Translations under genes and position numbers: made by a program
Notes under the pieces: generated by a model
Databases searched by the model: none
Told to the model about the DNA's origin: nothing
The model's input: the letters and a program-made list of their open reading frames with translations, nothing else
Assembly (NCBI RefSeq): GCF_030811685.1
Contig: NZ_JAUSRF010000005.1
Span: 62,001 to 126,000 of the forward strand
Direction: 5' to 3'
From: Neorhizobium huautlense
GTDB taxonomy: Bacteria; Pseudomonadota; Alphaproteobacteria; Rhizobiales; Rhizobiaceae
Length of the DNA: 64,000 nt
Shown: positions 1 through 8,416 of the stretch, piece after piece
How the letters are laid out: the number at the start of each line of letters is the position of its first letter
Position numbering within the stretch: position 1 is the stretch's first letter

Positions 1-172
<172 letters not shown>

Positions 173-183
173 TCGACAAGCCC

Positions 184-225
184 GCCCGGACGCGCACCCC
201 TGGCGTCCGGGCATCTTTCGTTTTT
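184..225 (+). terminator. Rho-independent terminator after katG
   Basis: A perfect 10-bp GC-rich stem (184-193 with 203-212, GCCCGGACGC arm) with a 9-base loop is followed by a T-rich run (ATCTTTCGTTTTT). It begins 12 bases after the katG stop codon. Confidence 0.9.
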
Positions 226-230
226 CGCAA

Positions 231-252
231 ACTGATATTCTTGTATTTCAGT
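231..252. promoter_or_regulatory. Candidate GntR operator upstream of the DMT permease
   Basis: This is an imperfect 22-bp palindrome, ACTGA-N12-TCAGT. Its reverse complement matches the site at 6962-6983 next to the gntR gene, sharing ACTGA and ACAAGAATA in register. Size and symmetry suit FadR-subfamily GntR regulators. The remaining stretch from 253 to 462 shows no convincing gene. Assignment to the regulator at 6204-6923 is inference. Confidence 0.5.
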
Positions 253-462
253 CTGGACGCATAATGCCACGTCCGCCATAGTGGGTTGGATAGCCGCGCT
301 ACGGGAGGAGTGTTCGAGCCAGCGCTTGTCTGCGTTCCGATTTTCGTTTCTTCCTCGCATGCGCCAGCAGAGCGATTCGGAGACGAACATGCCATCCCAG
401 TCCGCATTCATTGTCCGAAACCGTCCGGCCGCGAAAAACGACATCCCTCTGGTAGTCTCCCG

Positions 463-1341
463 ATGATCGCCAATCGCACTGGCCTTGCAGTCGCCATCAT
501 GGTTCTGGCGGCATGTCTCAACAGTCTTGATGCGGTGATCGTGCGTCTGCTTGCGGGCGAGGTACATCCGCTGATGATCGGTTTTTTCCGCTCGTTTTTC
601 GGTTTGATAGCCGTCACGCCGTGGATCATCCGGGGTGTCAACCTGACGGCCTCTCCCTTCCGCACCCTGCATGCCGCGCGTGCCGGCCTGAAACTGATGG
701 CGATGGTCTGTCTATTCGTTGCCTTTGCGCATGCGCCGTTGGCGGATGCCACTGCCATCAATTTTACCATGCCGATTTTTCTCGTGTTGGGCGCCTGGCT
801 TTTTCTTGGCGAAAAGGTCGGCCGCGGCAGCATTCTGGGCGTTTTGGCAGGTTTTGTGGGGGTGACGATCATTATCCGGCCGAGTGGCGCCCAAGGGTTT
901 GATCCATGGTTGCTGTTTGCTTTGGCCGGCGCGGTGCTTACGGCATGCAGCCAGTTGCTGCTCAGGCGCATGGCACAGCGCGATACGACCGACCGCCTGG
1001 TTGCCTGGAATCTCATAACCATGGTGCCGCTGGGGCTTGTGATCATGCTGCCCGTCTGGTCGATGCCGACCTGGACGCAGCTTGGCCTTCTGGCTTTGCA
1101 AGGCATGCTCGGCGCGTTCAACATGACCATCATCACGCGCGCCTTCGCCATGGCCAATGCCAGCGTTCTGGCGCCGCTGGATTTCCTGCGTCTGCCCGTC
1201 GTGGCGCTGATGGCGTTCTTGGTCTTTGCCGAAATTCCGGTGATCCAGATGTGGATCGGTGCCGCCGTCATCATCGGCGCGACCGTGATTGCGACGGGCG
1301 GTGCGGCGCGCCGCAAAAAGCGGCCTGTGGACGAGATTTGA
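463..1341 (+). CDS. EamA/DMT-family inner-membrane transporter
   Basis: A 292-residue, highly hydrophobic protein with about ten predicted membrane segments arranged as two EamA repeats; the first repeat carries the family-typical stretch DAVIVRLLAGEVHPLMIGFF and the pattern recurs in the second half. Members of the drug/metabolite transporter superfamily export or import small metabolites; the substrate cannot be read from sequence. An in-frame ATG at 286 would add 59 residues of non-hydrophobic, non-conserved sequence, so ATG 463, which gives the usual length of about 290, was chosen, although its ribosome site is weak. A candidate operator for the nearby GntR regulator lies upstream, which suggests control with the aldarate genes. 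Confidence 0.85.
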   Translation: MIANRTGLAVAIMVLAACLNSLDAVIVRLLAGEVHPLMIGFFRSFFGLIAVTPWIIRGVNLTASPFRTLHAARAGLKLMAMVCLFVAFAHAPLADATAINFTMPIFLVLGAWLFLGEKVGRGSILGVLAGFVGVTIIIRPSGAQGFDPWLLFALAGAVLTACSQLLLRRMAQRDTTDRLVAWNLITMVPLGLVIMLPVWSMPTWTQLGLLALQGMLGAFNMTIITRAFAMANASVLAPLDFLRLPVVALMAFLVFAEIPVIQMWIGAAVIIGATVIATGGAARRKKRPVDEI

Positions 1342-1380
1342 CGATTTTCAGAAAAAACAGTTCACAAAAATTCTAGATGC

Positions 1381-1394
1381 ACTAATATTTCAGT
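1381..1394. promoter_or_regulatory. Candidate GntR operator upstream of ABC permease operon
   Basis: ACTAATATTTCAGT, a partial palindrome, is the exact reverse complement of the 14-bp site at 7006-7019 in the gntR/talarate-dehydratase intergenic region. It lies 122 bp before the permease start. An identical 14-mer in two promoter regions is unlikely by chance and suggests shared control. Confidence 0.55.
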
Positions 1395-1516
1395 GGAAGC
1401 CTTCGCCGGCTTTTGCGGTTCCGCTCGTTACTGGAGGGTGACGGGCCGGGTTCCTGTCCGGCGAAAAAGAGAAACGGGGCGTCACTGCCCGCATGCAATC
1501 ACCCGGGAGGAGTGGC

Positions 1517-2431
1517 ATGAAGAGTTTCATCGGCAAACGAGCGATCGCCAGTGGCGTGTCCCTCGTCGTGCTCGTCGTCATCGTGTTTTTCCTGTCGCGG
1601 CTGACGGGTGATCCCACCAATCTTTATCTGCCAATCGATGCCACGCAGGAAATGCGCGACCAGTTCCGCCAGATGCACGGGTTCAACGATCCGCTGATCG
1701 TGCAGTTCGGGCGCTACGTGATGGATCTGGTTCAGGGCAATTTCGGCAATTCCCTGCGCCAAGCCCGTCCGGCCATGGATGTGGTGCTGGAGGCCTTCAC
1801 CTGGACGCTGTGGCTGGCGGTCATCACCATGGTGCTGGTCACCATCGCCGCCATCGTCATCGGTTCGCTGGCTGCCTTTCGGGTGGGCGGCGTGTTCGAT
1901 CGCCTCGCCACTTTCTTTTCGCTGATCGGCGCTGCCGCCCCGGATTTCTGGGTGGCGATCGTCGCCATCGTCATCTTTGCCGTCAATCTGCATGTCCTGC
2001 CGACATCGGGCACCGGCAGTGTGTGGCACTGGGTTCTGCCGGTGTCGGTCCTGTTCATCCGCCCCTTCGGCCTCATCCTGCAGGTGGTGCGCGGCTCGAT
2101 GATCAGCGTGTTGTCGTCTGCCTATGTGAAGACGGCGCGGGCCAAGGGCGTGCAATCCCGTTCGATCATCTTCGTGCATGGCCTGCGCAATGCCATGCTG
2201 CCGGTCATTACCGTCATCGGCGATCAGGCGGCCGCCATTCTCAACGGCGCCGTCGTCGTGGAAACCGTGTTCGGTTTTCCGGGCATCGGCAAGCTGATGA
2301 TCGACAGCATTCTTCTTCGCGATTTCGCCGTCGTGCTGGCCGTCATCATGGTCTCGGCACTGGCGATTTTTATCATGAACCTGTTGATCGACCTCGCTTA
2401 TGCGCTGCTCGATCCGCGTATCCGGTATTGA
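1517..2431 (+). CDS. Family-5 (Dpp/Opp-type) ABC permease, DppB-like
   Basis: A 304-residue integral membrane subunit of a peptide/opine/nickel-type importer with six predicted membrane helices and the BPD_transp_1 fold. The cytoplasmic coupling loop (HGLRNAMLPVITVIGDQAA followed by ETVFGFPGIGKLM) is typical of DppB proteins. ATG 1517 was chosen over the in-frame ATG at 1493 because GGGAGGAG sits just upstream. It is the first gene of a four-gene run (permease, permease, fused ATPase, dehydrogenase) that has no binding-protein gene. The binding protein at 11059 in the same island is the likely partner, by inference. The substrate may be an aldarate or related acid rather than a peptide. Confidence 0.9.
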   Translation: MKSFIGKRAIASGVSLVVLVVIVFFLSRLTGDPTNLYLPIDATQEMRDQFRQMHGFNDPLIVQFGRYVMDLVQGNFGNSLRQARPAMDVVLEAFTWTLWLAVITMVLVTIAAIVIGSLAAFRVGGVFDRLATFFSLIGAAAPDFWVAIVAIVIFAVNLHVLPTSGTGSVWHWVLPVSVLFIRPFGLILQVVRGSMISVLSSAYVKTARAKGVQSRSIIFVHGLRNAMLPVITVIGDQAAAILNGAVVVETVFGFPGIGKLMIDSILLRDFAVVLAVIMVSALAIFIMNLLIDLAYALLDPRIRY

Positions 2432-2434
2432 GCG

Positions 2435-3364
2435 ATGACGATGACAGACACCCAGATCCTCGCTGAGCGCAAGAAATCGAATGGGCCGATCGGCCGCTGG
2501 TTCTCCCTTTTGTGGGCCGATAAATTCGCCTTCTTCGCCGCTCTTTTTCTTCTCATCGTCGTGCTCTGTGCGCTGTTCGGCCCGCTTCTTCTGGATGCGG
2601 TCGCCACCAAACAGAACCTGCGCGGCCGCAACGCGCCGCCTTTCGATATCACGCGGGGCTGGCTTTATATTCTCGGCGCCGATGCGCTCGGCCGTCCGCT
2701 GCTGGCCCGCGTCATCGTGGCGGCACAGAACACCATGCTGGTGGCGGCCGCAGCCGTGCTCGCATCCTCTGTTGTTGGCACGGCGCTCGGACTGATCGCC
2801 GGGTATAGCCGGGCATCGGCGGCACAGTGGATCATGCGTCTCGGCGATGTCATCATGTCGTTTCCGTCGCTGCTTCTGGCGGTGATCGTGCTCTACATGC
2901 TGGAACCGTCGGTCGCCAACATCGTGCTGGTTCTCGCCATCACCCGCATCCCGATCTATCTGCGCACCACCCGCGCCGAAGTGCTGGAAGTGCGCGAGCG
3001 CATGTTCGTGCAGGCCGCCAAGGTGATGGGGGCGTCGCATTGGCGCATCGTTTTCTGTCATATCCTGCCGGTGATCTTTCCGACGCTGGTGACGATCGCC
3101 ACGCTCGATTTCGCCTTCGTCATGCTGGCGGAATCCTCGCTCTCCTTCCTCGGCATCGGCATTCAGGCACCGGAAATCACCTGGGGCCTGATGGTGGCGC
3201 AGGGTCGACCTTACCTCACCAATGCCTGGTGGCTGTCCTTCTGGCCGGGTCTGGCGATCATCCTCACCACCCTGTCGCTCAATCTTCTGTCCAATTGGAT
3301 GCGTATCGCGCTCGATCCGACGCAGCGCTGGCGCCTTGAAATGGGAGGTCGCAAACATGCCTGA
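2435..3364 (+). CDS. Family-5 ABC permease, DppC-like
   Basis: A 309-residue second permease, starting three bases after the DppB-like stop. It has the extended N-terminal segment before the first helix typical of DppC (OppC_N), then BPD_transp_1 with the coupling loop around GASHWRIVFCHILPVIFP. The C-terminal LGIGIQAPEITWGLM is diagnostic for the DppC branch. It pairs with the preceding permease to form the translocation pore. The gene overlaps the start of the ATPase gene by eight bases, which indicates translational coupling. An alternative ATG lies two codons in, at 2441. Confidence 0.92.
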   Translation: MTMTDTQILAERKKSNGPIGRWFSLLWADKFAFFAALFLLIVVLCALFGPLLLDAVATKQNLRGRNAPPFDITRGWLYILGADALGRPLLARVIVAAQNTMLVAAAAVLASSVVGTALGLIAGYSRASAAQWIMRLGDVIMSFPSLLLAVIVLYMLEPSVANIVLVLAITRIPIYLRTTRAEVLEVRERMFVQAAKVMGASHWRIVFCHILPVIFPTLVTIATLDFAFVMLAESSLSFLGIGIQAPEITWGLMVAQGRPYLTNAWWLSFWPGLAIILTTLSLNLLSNWMRIALDPTQRWRLEMGGRKHA

Positions 3365-5006
3365 ACGTCCTACGACTGAACATCTGCTCGAAGTCCGTGA
3401 CCTCTCGGTCGAATTCCATACCGCCGCCGGCACCGTCAAGGCCGTGCAGAATGTCAGCTGGCATCTCGATCGCGGCGAAACGCTCGCCATATTAGGCGAA
3501 AGCGGTTCGGGAAAATCCGTCTCGGCCTCGGCGATCATGAACCTCATCGACATGCCGCCGGGAAAAATCACCAGCGGCACCATCCTCTTCAACGGCCGCG
3601 ACATGCTGAAGATGACGGCGGAGGAGAGGCGGGCGATCAACGGCGCAAAAATCGCCATGATCTTTCAGGACCCGCTCGCCCATCTCAATCCGGTCTATCC
3701 GGTCGGCTGGCAGATTGCCGAGATGATGACGACGCATGGCAAGCCCGGAGCCGACGCCTCGGCGCGTGCGCTGGACCTGTTGAAACGCGTCGGCATTCCC
3801 GAGCCGGAAGCGGCGATGCGCAAATATCCGTTCCAGTTTTCCGGCGGCCAGCGGCAGCGTTTGATGATCGCCATGGCGATCGCCTGTAAACCGGACATTC
3901 TGATTGCCGACGAACCGACGACGGCGCTCGATGTTACCGTGCAGGCGCAGGTTCTGGCGCTACTGGAAGAGTTGCAGCGCGAGACCGGCATGGGCCTGCT
4001 GCTCATCACCCACGATCTCGGTGTGGTCGCCGAAATCGCCGACCGCGTCGTGGTGATGAATTCCGGCCATATCGTCGAGACCGGTAATGCCGCGGAGGTC
4101 TATCGCAATCCGCAGCATGCCTATACGAAAAAGCTCATCGACGCCGCGCCCGGCAAGGGCGAAATCCCGGCCGAGCGTGAGCGGCAGGGCGAGCCGCTTC
4201 TGAAAGCGGTGGGGCTGAAAAAGACCTATGGCGCTTTCCATGCCCTGAAAGGTGTCGAGTTTTCGATCATGCCCGGCGAAACCGTGGCCGTGGTCGGCGA
4301 AAGTGGCTCGGGCAAATCGACGCTGGCACGGGCTATCGTGCGGCTCGATGATCCGCAGGAAGGGCAGGTGCTCTATCGCGGCAAGGATCTTCTCGCCATG
4401 TCGGCGAAAGAGGTTTTTGGCCTGCGACGCGATCTGCAAATGGTGTTTCAGGATCCGACGCAATCGCTCAATCCGCGCATGAGCGTTTTCCGGCTGATCT
4501 CTGAGGCCTGGGTCATTCACCCGGACATCCTGCCCAAGGAGAAATGGAAGGACCGCGTGGCTGAACTGCTGGTCAAGGTGGGCCTCAAACCGGACATGGC
4601 GGATCGGTATCCGCACCAGTTTTCCGGTGGTCAGCGCCAGCGTATCGCCATTGCCCGCGCGCTTGCCATGGAGCCGAAACTGATCGTCTGCGACGAGGCG
4701 GTGTCGGCGCTCGATGTTTCCATTCAGGCACAGGTAATTGCACTGCTGGATGGCTTGCGCCGCGAGTTCGGCCTGTCCTATCTTTTCATCGCGCACGACC
4801 TGCCGGTGGTTCGCGACTTCGCCGATCGGGTCATCGTCATGAAGGCGGGCGAGATTGTCGAGGAAGGCACCGTCCGGCAGATTTTCGATGCGCCGCGCCA
4901 TCCCTATACACAGGCGCTGCTTGCCGCGAGCCTCGATCCTGACCCGCAGGTTCAGGCCGCCCGCCGCAGCGCTCGCCACAATCTGGAAGGACTTGTCCCC
5001 GCATGA
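3357..5006 (+). CDS. Fused DppD-DppF-type ABC ATPase (two nucleotide-binding domains)
   Basis: A 549-residue protein with two complete ABC ATPase domains. Each has Walker A GESGSGKS, signature FSGGQRQR and a Walker B ([12 protein letters not shown] in the first; [12 protein letters not shown] in the second), and each ends in the oligopeptide-type C-terminal region that follows the H-loop ([18 protein letters not shown]). Such fusions replace separate DppD and DppF subunits. ATG 3357 follows GGGAGG and overlaps the permease end; a longer in-frame ATG at 3222 lies inside the permease gene and was rejected. The second Walker B region reads CDEAVSALD rather than DEPTSALD, a conservative variant. 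It powers the importer encoded by the two preceding genes. Confidence 0.93.
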   Translation: MPERPTTEHLLEVRDLSVEFHTAAGTVKAVQNVSWHLDRGETLAILGESGSGKSVSASAIMNLIDMPPGKITSGTILFNGRDMLKMTAEERRAINGAKIAMIFQDPLAHLNPVYPVGWQIAEMMTTHGKPGADASARALDLLKRVGIPEPEAAMRKYPFQFSGGQRQRLMIAMAIACKPDILIADEPTTALDVTVQAQVLALLEELQRETGMGLLLITHDLGVVAEIADRVVVMNSGHIVETGNAAEVYRNPQHAYTKKLIDAAPGKGEIPAERERQGEPLLKAVGLKKTYGAFHALKGVEFSIMPGETVAVVGESGSGKSTLARAIVRLDDPQEGQVLYRGKDLLAMSAKEVFGLRRDLQMVFQDPTQSLNPRMSVFRLISEAWVIHPDILPKEKWKDRVAELLVKVGLKPDMADRYPHQFSGGQRQRIAIARALAMEPKLIVCDEAVSALDVSIQAQVIALLDGLRREFGLSYLFIAHDLPVVRDFADRVIVMKAGEIVEEGTVRQIFDAPRHPYTQALLAASLDPDPQVQAARRSARHNLEGLVPA

Positions 5007-5950
5007 AACCCGATGTTCTGATTGCCTATCCCCTCCGCAGCCAACAGATGGACATGCTGGAGGAGCGCTACACGCTGCACCGTCTGGACCTTGCCAAGGG
5101 GGAAGAACGTGAGGCGGTTTTCGCCAAGGCAGGGCCTGTCTGCACGGCCATGGTGGTGAATGGCCATGTCACGGTCGACAAGGCGTTTCTGGACAAGATG
5201 CCGGCGCTGAAACTCGCTTCCTGCTCTTCTGCCGGTTACGAGCCGATCGACGTGAACGAGATGACGCGTCGGGGCATCACGCTCACCAATACATCCGAAG
5301 TGCTGCTTGATGACGTTGCCGATATGGCGCTGCTTTTGATGCTGGCGGCGCGCCGGCGTTTGCCGCAGGGCGATGCCTATGTGCGCTCGGGCGATTGGGG
5401 CAAAAAGGGCATGATGCCGCTCACCACCTCCACCTTCGGCAAGAAAGCCGGCATTGTCGGCCTCGGACAGATCGGTCTCGCCATCGCGAAACGCTGCGAG
5501 GCGGTGGGCCTGACGATCGGTTATCACACGCGCACCAAAAAATCCGGCAATGACTACACCTATTTCGACGATCCGGTACAACTGGCTGAATGGGCAGATG
5601 TGCTGATCGCGGCAACGCCGGGCGGCGCTTCGACGGAAGGCCTGATCTCGGCCGAGGTTCTGGATGCGCTCGGTCCTTCCGGCAGTTTCGTGAACATTGC
5701 GCGCGGCACGGTGGTCGATGAACCGGCCTTGATCAAGGCGCTGGAAGAGGGGCGCATCGCCTCTGCCGGTCTCGATGTCTATCTCAACGAACCGAACCCC
5801 GATCCGCGTTTCGCAAAGCTCGATAATGTCGTGCTCTATCCGCACCATGCCAGTGGCACGGAAGAAACCCGTGAACGGATGGCGCAGTTGGCCGTCGATA
5901 ATCTCGATGCGTTTTTTGCGGGCAGGCCGCTGCTGACGCCGGTGAATTGA
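5003..5950 (+). CDS. NAD(P)-dependent D-2-hydroxyacid dehydrogenase family protein
   Basis: A 315-residue oxidoreductase with split catalytic domains around a Rossmann fold. The nucleotide site is GIVGLGQIGLAIAKR (about residues 149-163). The family's catalytic Arg is in NIARGTVVDEPAL, the Glu in LNEPNPDP and the His in YPHHASGT. Related enzymes reduce glyoxylate, hydroxypyruvate or 2-keto-aldonates; the exact substrate is not determinable. The start overlaps the ABC ATPase stop (ATGA), so it belongs to the transporter operon and probably acts on the imported acid or a breakdown product. This is inference from position. Confidence 0.87.
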   Translation: MKPDVLIAYPLRSQQMDMLEERYTLHRLDLAKGEEREAVFAKAGPVCTAMVVNGHVTVDKAFLDKMPALKLASCSSAGYEPIDVNEMTRRGITLTNTSEVLLDDVADMALLLMLAARRRLPQGDAYVRSGDWGKKGMMPLTTSTFGKKAGIVGLGQIGLAIAKRCEAVGLTIGYHTRTKKSGNDYTYFDDPVQLAEWADVLIAATPGGASTEGLISAEVLDALGPSGSFVNIARGTVVDEPALIKALEEGRIASAGLDVYLNEPNPDPRFAKLDNVVLYPHHASGTEETRERMAQLAVDNLDAFFAGRPLLTPVN

Positions 5951-5994
5951 CACGAAACGCGTCTGGAAACGAGGTGTTGCCGCTTGCTCCCAAT

Positions 5995-6139
5995 GATCTC
6001 CCCCCTTGAGGGGGAGATGTCACCGAAAGGTGACAGAGGGGGGGTGAGCAACGGCGCGGCGGATTGGGTGAAAGATGAATTTGCGCCAGCATCACCCCCC
6101 TCTGCCCTGCCGGGCATCTCCCCCTCAAGGGGGGAGATC
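5995..6139. repeat. RIME-like mosaic palindromic intergenic element
   Basis: A 145-bp inverted-repeat unit. Two 25-bp ends (5995-6019 and 6115-6139) are exact reverse complements, and each is itself a palindrome of the form ATCTCCCCC...GGGGGAGAT. Inside lie a 7-bp hairpin with a GAAA loop (TGTCACC/GGTGACA) and a second inverted pair of G/C-rich arms (AGAGGGGG and CCCCCTCT). Structure and sequence resemble Rhizobium-specific intergenic mosaic elements. It sits between convergent genes and may terminate both transcripts. Nothing else is evident in 5951-6203. Confidence 0.8.
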
Positions 6140-6203
6140 GGCTGGGCGCACCGTTGTGTTTCCCTATGTGATATCCGCAGTGGCGGGATGGATGAGCGTC
6201 GTC

Positions 6204-6923
6204 TCAGATAAAATAATGCGGAAATTCTTTCCGCATGTCTTCCACCTTGGCCACCGTGCGGCTCAGGTGTTCGCGGATCGCTTCCACGGCTGCCCGTTCG
6301 TCACGGGCGGCGATCGCTTCGACAATCGCCTGATGGCCGTCGAGAATGCTGACGATCTTGCCCGTTTCCGGCAGGTGCAGGCGGCGGATGCGCTCCAGAT
6401 GGCCGGAGCGCTCGCGCACCAGCTGGTGCAGGTTGCTGCGCTTGACGCCGGCAAACAGGGTCTGGTGGAAAAGCTCGTCCAGCTCCTGAAAGATGGTGAT
6501 CTGTTCGGGATCGTCGGCGACGGCGCGCTGCATCTTGATGATCGAGCGGGCGCGCGTGATGATCGCCGGATCAAGCTCGGGATCGGCGGCAAGACGGCGG
6601 CAAACCTCTGTCTCCAGCGCCACGCGTAAAAAATGGGCTTCGTAGATCTGCAGCACGTCGATACGGGTGACGACGGTGCGCGATTGCGGGTAGATGCGCA
6701 CAAGCCCTTCCTGCTTGAGGAGTTGCAGCGCCTCGCGGATCGGCGTCTGGCTGACCTCGTAGGTCTCGGTCAGTTCGCCGCGCGACAGGGTCGTGTCCGG
6801 CGGCAGCTGGATGGTGATGATACGCTTGCGCAGGTCGTCATAGACGCGCTGCACCGTGCCGCCGACGGCAACGGGAAAACCGGGTGCTGGAAGGCCAAAG
6901 GTCGCGGCAAGCTGCGAGTTCAT
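6204..6923 (-). CDS. GntR-family (FadR/FCD subfamily) transcriptional regulator
   Basis: A 239-residue repressor-type regulator. The N-terminal winged helix-turn-helix (about residues 25-90) contains SRGELTETYEVSQTPIREAL and LLKQEGLVRIYPQSRTVV. An all-helical FCD effector-binding domain follows (about 100-225), with RLAADPELD, FHQTLFAGVKR and GHQAIVEAIAARD carrying the family's Asp and His positions. FCD regulators bind small carboxylates. It is transcribed away from the talarate dehydratase gene, and the 178-bp gap holds two palindromic candidate operators. It probably represses its own gene, the catabolic genes and the two transport loci, induced by an aldarate (inference). AAAGGAT precedes the start. 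Confidence 0.92.
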   Translation of the reverse strand: MNSQLAATFGLPAPGFPVAVGGTVQRVYDDLRKRIITIQLPPDTTLSRGELTETYEVSQTPIREALQLLKQEGLVRIYPQSRTVVTRIDVLQIYEAHFLRVALETEVCRRLAADPELDPAIITRARSIIKMQRAVADDPEQITIFQELDELFHQTLFAGVKRSNLHQLVRERSGHLERIRRLHLPETGKIVSILDGHQAIVEAIAARDERAAVEAIREHLSRTVAKVEDMRKEFPHYFI

Positions 6924-6961
6924 GGATCAAATCCTTTTACGGCATTCATAACGACGGCGTG

Positions 6962-6983
6962 ACTGATACACAAGAATACAAAA
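6962..6983. promoter_or_regulatory. Candidate GntR operator (regulator-proximal)
   Basis: ACTGATACACAAGAATACAA matches the reverse complement of the palindrome at 231-252 at most positions. It lies 39 bp upstream of the gntR start, where binding would give autoregulation. Confidence 0.5.
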
Positions 6984-7005
6984 TTGCGATTGATATATGA
7001 GTCTA

Positions 7006-7019
7006 ACTGAAATATTAGT
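7006..7019. promoter_or_regulatory. Candidate GntR operator (dehydratase-proximal)
   Basis: ACTGAAATATTAGT is the exact reverse complement of the site at 1381-1394. It lies 83 bp upstream of the talarate dehydratase start in an AT-rich stretch of the divergent region. Confidence 0.55.
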
Positions 7020-7101
7020 TTGAAAAAAGGGTGCTGGCGGTCTTCTGTCTTTGCAACTTTGCGGCAGATGTCCGAACCGGCGAACAGCTGAGGAGGAAGC
7101 C

Positions 7102-8292
7102 ATGTTCAATCCCGATAAACGCCTGATCCCTGCCCAGCCTCCCAAGGCTGGCTTTGCTGCCGGCCCGTCCAAACTGGACGCCATTCGCTCGGTCACACTC
7201 TCGCTTGCCTATCTCCCGCTGGCGCGTCCGATCAGCGATGCAAAGGTTCTGACGGGCCGGCAGAAGCCGCTCACCCAGGTGGCTTTCCTGTTCTGCGAGA
7301 TCACCACGGAAGCCGGCCATAGCGGCCTCGGTTTCAGTTATTCCAAGCGTGCTGGCGGTCCCGGTCTTTATGCGCATGCCTGCGAAATCGCCGACAATCT
7401 GATCGGCGAAGATCCGAACGACAACGCCCGTCTCTGGGACAAGCTCTGCTGGGCCGGCGCTTCGGTCGGCCGCTCAGGCATTGCCACGCAGGCGATTGCC
7501 GCCATGGATATCTGCCTGTGGGACCTGAAGGCCAAACGCGCCGGTTTGCCATTGTCCAAACTGCTGGGCGCACATCGTGATAGTGTCGCCTGTTACAACA
7601 CCTCTGGCGGCTTTTTGTCCTCAAGCGTCGAGGAAATTCGCGATGCCATCGATCATTCGCTGGCATCGGGTATCGGTGGCATCAAGATCAAGGTCGGCCA
7701 GCCTGACCCGATGGTGGATATTCGTCGTCTCGACGCCATCACCACCCATTTGGATGGCCGCGTGCCGCTGATGGTCGATGCCAACCAGCAATGGGATCGC
7801 ACCACCGCTCTGCGCTTCGGCCGTCTTGTCGAGCCGCTCAATCTGGAATGGATCGAGGAACCGCTGGACGCCTACGACGCCGAAGGTCATGCGGCACTGG
7901 CGCGTGAACTGGCAACGCCGATCGCAACCGGCGAAATGCTGGCCAGCGCCGAAGAGCACATGGCGTTGATCCGTGCCGATGCGGTCGATTTCATCCAGCC
8001 GGATGCGCCGCGTGTCGGCGGCATCACGCCGTTCATGCGCATCTGCACGCAGGCGGAAGCCAAGCGCATGCGGCTTGCCCCGCATTTCGCCATGGAGATC
8101 CACGTTCATCTGGCCGCAGCTTATGCGCATGAGCCATGGGTCGAACATTTCGACTGGCTGGCGCCGCTGTTCAATGAAGAGCTGGAAATCAAGGATGGCC
8201 GCATGATCGTGCCGGGTCGTCCCGGCCTCGGTTGCAGCCTCACCGGTCAGGCGCGCGACTGGACGGTAGAGACCAAAAGTTTCGGTGGCTGA
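7102..8292 (+). CDS. L-talarate/galactarate dehydratase-like enolase-superfamily enzyme
   Basis: A 396-residue mandelate-racemase-type enolase-superfamily protein. After the capping domain the barrel shows the KxK base motif (GGIKIKVG), metal ligands in LMVDANQQWD, EWIEEPLDAYD and ATGEMLAS, and the His base region in LAPHFAMEIHVHLAAAY. The C-terminal EPWVEHFDWLAPLFNEELEI closely resembles L-talarate/galactarate dehydratases, which dehydrate the aldarate to 5-dehydro-4-deoxyglucarate. The following two genes encode exactly the next two steps, which supports the call. ATG 7102 follows AGGAGGAAG; an in-frame ATG at 7051 is rejected. Isofunctional alternatives (glucarate or galactarate dehydratase, or a cycloisomerase) are less likely. 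Confidence 0.82.
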   Translation: MFNPDKRLIPAQPPKAGFAAGPSKLDAIRSVTLSLAYLPLARPISDAKVLTGRQKPLTQVAFLFCEITTEAGHSGLGFSYSKRAGGPGLYAHACEIADNLIGEDPNDNARLWDKLCWAGASVGRSGIATQAIAAMDICLWDLKAKRAGLPLSKLLGAHRDSVACYNTSGGFLSSSVEEIRDAIDHSLASGIGGIKIKVGQPDPMVDIRRLDAITTHLDGRVPLMVDANQQWDRTTALRFGRLVEPLNLEWIEEPLDAYDAEGHAALARELATPIATGEMLASAEEHMALIRADAVDFIQPDAPRVGGITPFMRICTQAEAKRMRLAPHFAMEIHVHLAAAYAHEPWVEHFDWLAPLFNEELEIKDGRMIVPGRPGLGCSLTGQARDWTVETKSFGG

Positions 8293-8416
8293 CGGCCGGA
8301 TATTTCCAAGGGCGCGGTAAGTGTTTCTTGGCATGGATGAAGGCGCGTCCGCATGTTAGGCCTTCTTCCGCACAATAAGAGGAAACCGAAGCTAAGTCTT
8401 CGGAAGGAGAGCATTG

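Noticed and set aside
286..462. 59-codon N-terminal extension of the DMT permease
   Set aside because: Hydrophilic and not DMT-like, and would overlap the promoter region; the ATG at 463 gives normal family length.
1499..3658. Long open frame (719 codons) on the minus strand opposite the ABC permease genes
   Set aside because: It lies antisense to well-conserved permease genes, has a His/Arg/Asp-rich composition typical of high-GC shadow frames, and resembles no known protein.
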